Assembly: GCA_964549495.1 (NCBI GenBank)
Contig: CAZJWJ010000059.1
Span: 1-32,863 of the forward strand
Length of the DNA: 32,863 nt
Source: JACKBJ01 sp964549495
GTDB taxonomy: Bacteria > Chloroflexota > Anaerolineae > Epilineales > Epilineaceae
Reading direction: 5' to 3'
Positions 32,521 through 32,863 of the stretch are shown one piece after another. Position 1 is the first letter of the stretch. Each line of letters starts with the position of its first letter. Below the pieces are notes generated by a model. That model ran no database searches, had not been told where the DNA came from, and worked only from the letters and a program-made list of their open reading frames with translations. The position numbers were made by a program, and so were the translations under genes.

Positions 32521-32863
32521 ATGGGCAAGGAAAAGTTCGTCCGAGACAAGCCCCACCTGAACGTGGGCACCATCGGGCACGTCGACCACGGCAAGACCAC
32601 GCTGACGGCGGCGATCACCAAGACGCTGTCCAAGAAGGGCTGGGCGGACTTCTCGGCCTTCGAGGACATCGACAAGGCGCCGGAAGAGCGGGAGCGCGGC
32701 ATCACGATCGCGATCGCGCACGTGGAGTACGAGACCGAGAACCGGCACTACGCGCACGTGGACTGCCCGGGTCACGCCGACTACATCAAGAACATGATCA
32801 CCGGCGCTGCGCAGATGGACGGCGCGATCCTGGTGGTGTCGGCGCCGGACGGGCCGATGCCGC
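32521..32863 (+). CDS. tuf: Translation elongation factor Tu, 3' end outside window
   Basis: The first 114 codons are present and the frame runs off the right edge. MGKEKFVRDKPHLNVGTIGH, the P-loop GHVDHGKT (19-26), ERGITIAIAHVEYETE and DCPGHADYIKNMITGAAQMD identify EF-Tu. Most bacteria have ITINTAHVEY at switch I; the ITIAIAHVEYET form here resembles sequences I recall from Chloroflexota. AAGGAG (32503-32508) lies twelve bases before the ATG. The 69-base gap from fusA contains an imperfect GC hairpin around 32472-32492. It carries aminoacyl-tRNA to the ribosome. Confidence 0.98.
   Translation, partial: MGKEKFVRDKPHLNVGTIGHVDHGKTTLTAAITKTLSKKGWADFSAFEDIDKAPEERERGITIAIAHVEYETENRHYAHVDCPGHADYIKNMITGAAQMDGAILVVSAPDGPMP

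Overview
The window is 32.9 kb of GC-rich bacterial chromosome with tightly packed genes. It probably comes from an aerobic member of the Chloroflexota. Three things point there. The EF-Tu N-terminus carries the variant GITIAIAHVEYET. Secreted proteins have P-T-A-T-A-S linkers. RpoB, S12 and the signalling genes have the general look of that phylum. This placement is inference from motifs, not a database match. Heme o synthase and a phenylacetyl-CoA epoxidase operon imply oxygen-dependent metabolism.

Layout: (1) 1-2150, minus strand, two secreted proteins of unknown function, the first cut by the window edge, with visibly lower GC; the 478-base gap upstream of the second holds a promoter with a poly-G spacer and a possible small RNA on the plus strand. 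(2) 2155-6475, minus, an oligopeptide/dipeptide-type ABC importer (lipoprotein and two permeases) with no ATPase gene. (3) 6733-8643, plus, a multi-pass GT-C-like membrane protein. (4) 8630-9390, minus, a Phd/YefM-PIN toxin-antitoxin pair. (5) 9407-13344, minus, a tetR-paaA-paaB-paaC-paaD operon with its operator, promoter and terminator-like palindrome; paaE is absent. (6) 13437-15337, minus, a beta-propeller-like lipoprotein. (7) 15505-16468, plus, ctaB. (8) 16461-18208, an FHA/winged-helix regulator divergent from a Ser/Thr kinase. (9) 18168-23344, minus, a secreted protein, a TrpF-like protein that has lost its catalytic residues, and a membrane-anchored GH3-like protein. (10) 23456-24655, minus, a NYN-domain nuclease divergent from rpoB. 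(11) 24763-32863, plus, rpoB with an enlarged insertion, then rpsL-rpsG-fusA-tuf; rpoC is not between rpoB and rpsL.

The observations most worth following are: the roughly 170-residue Trp/Leu-repeat segment in RpoB together with the missing rpoC; the TrpF homologue lacking its catalytic residues between two envelope genes; the kinase/FHA-regulator pair with a perfect inverted repeat between them; the promoter with an eight-base G tract in its spacer beside a possible small RNA; and the use of near-perfect GC hairpins without U-tracts at gene ends.
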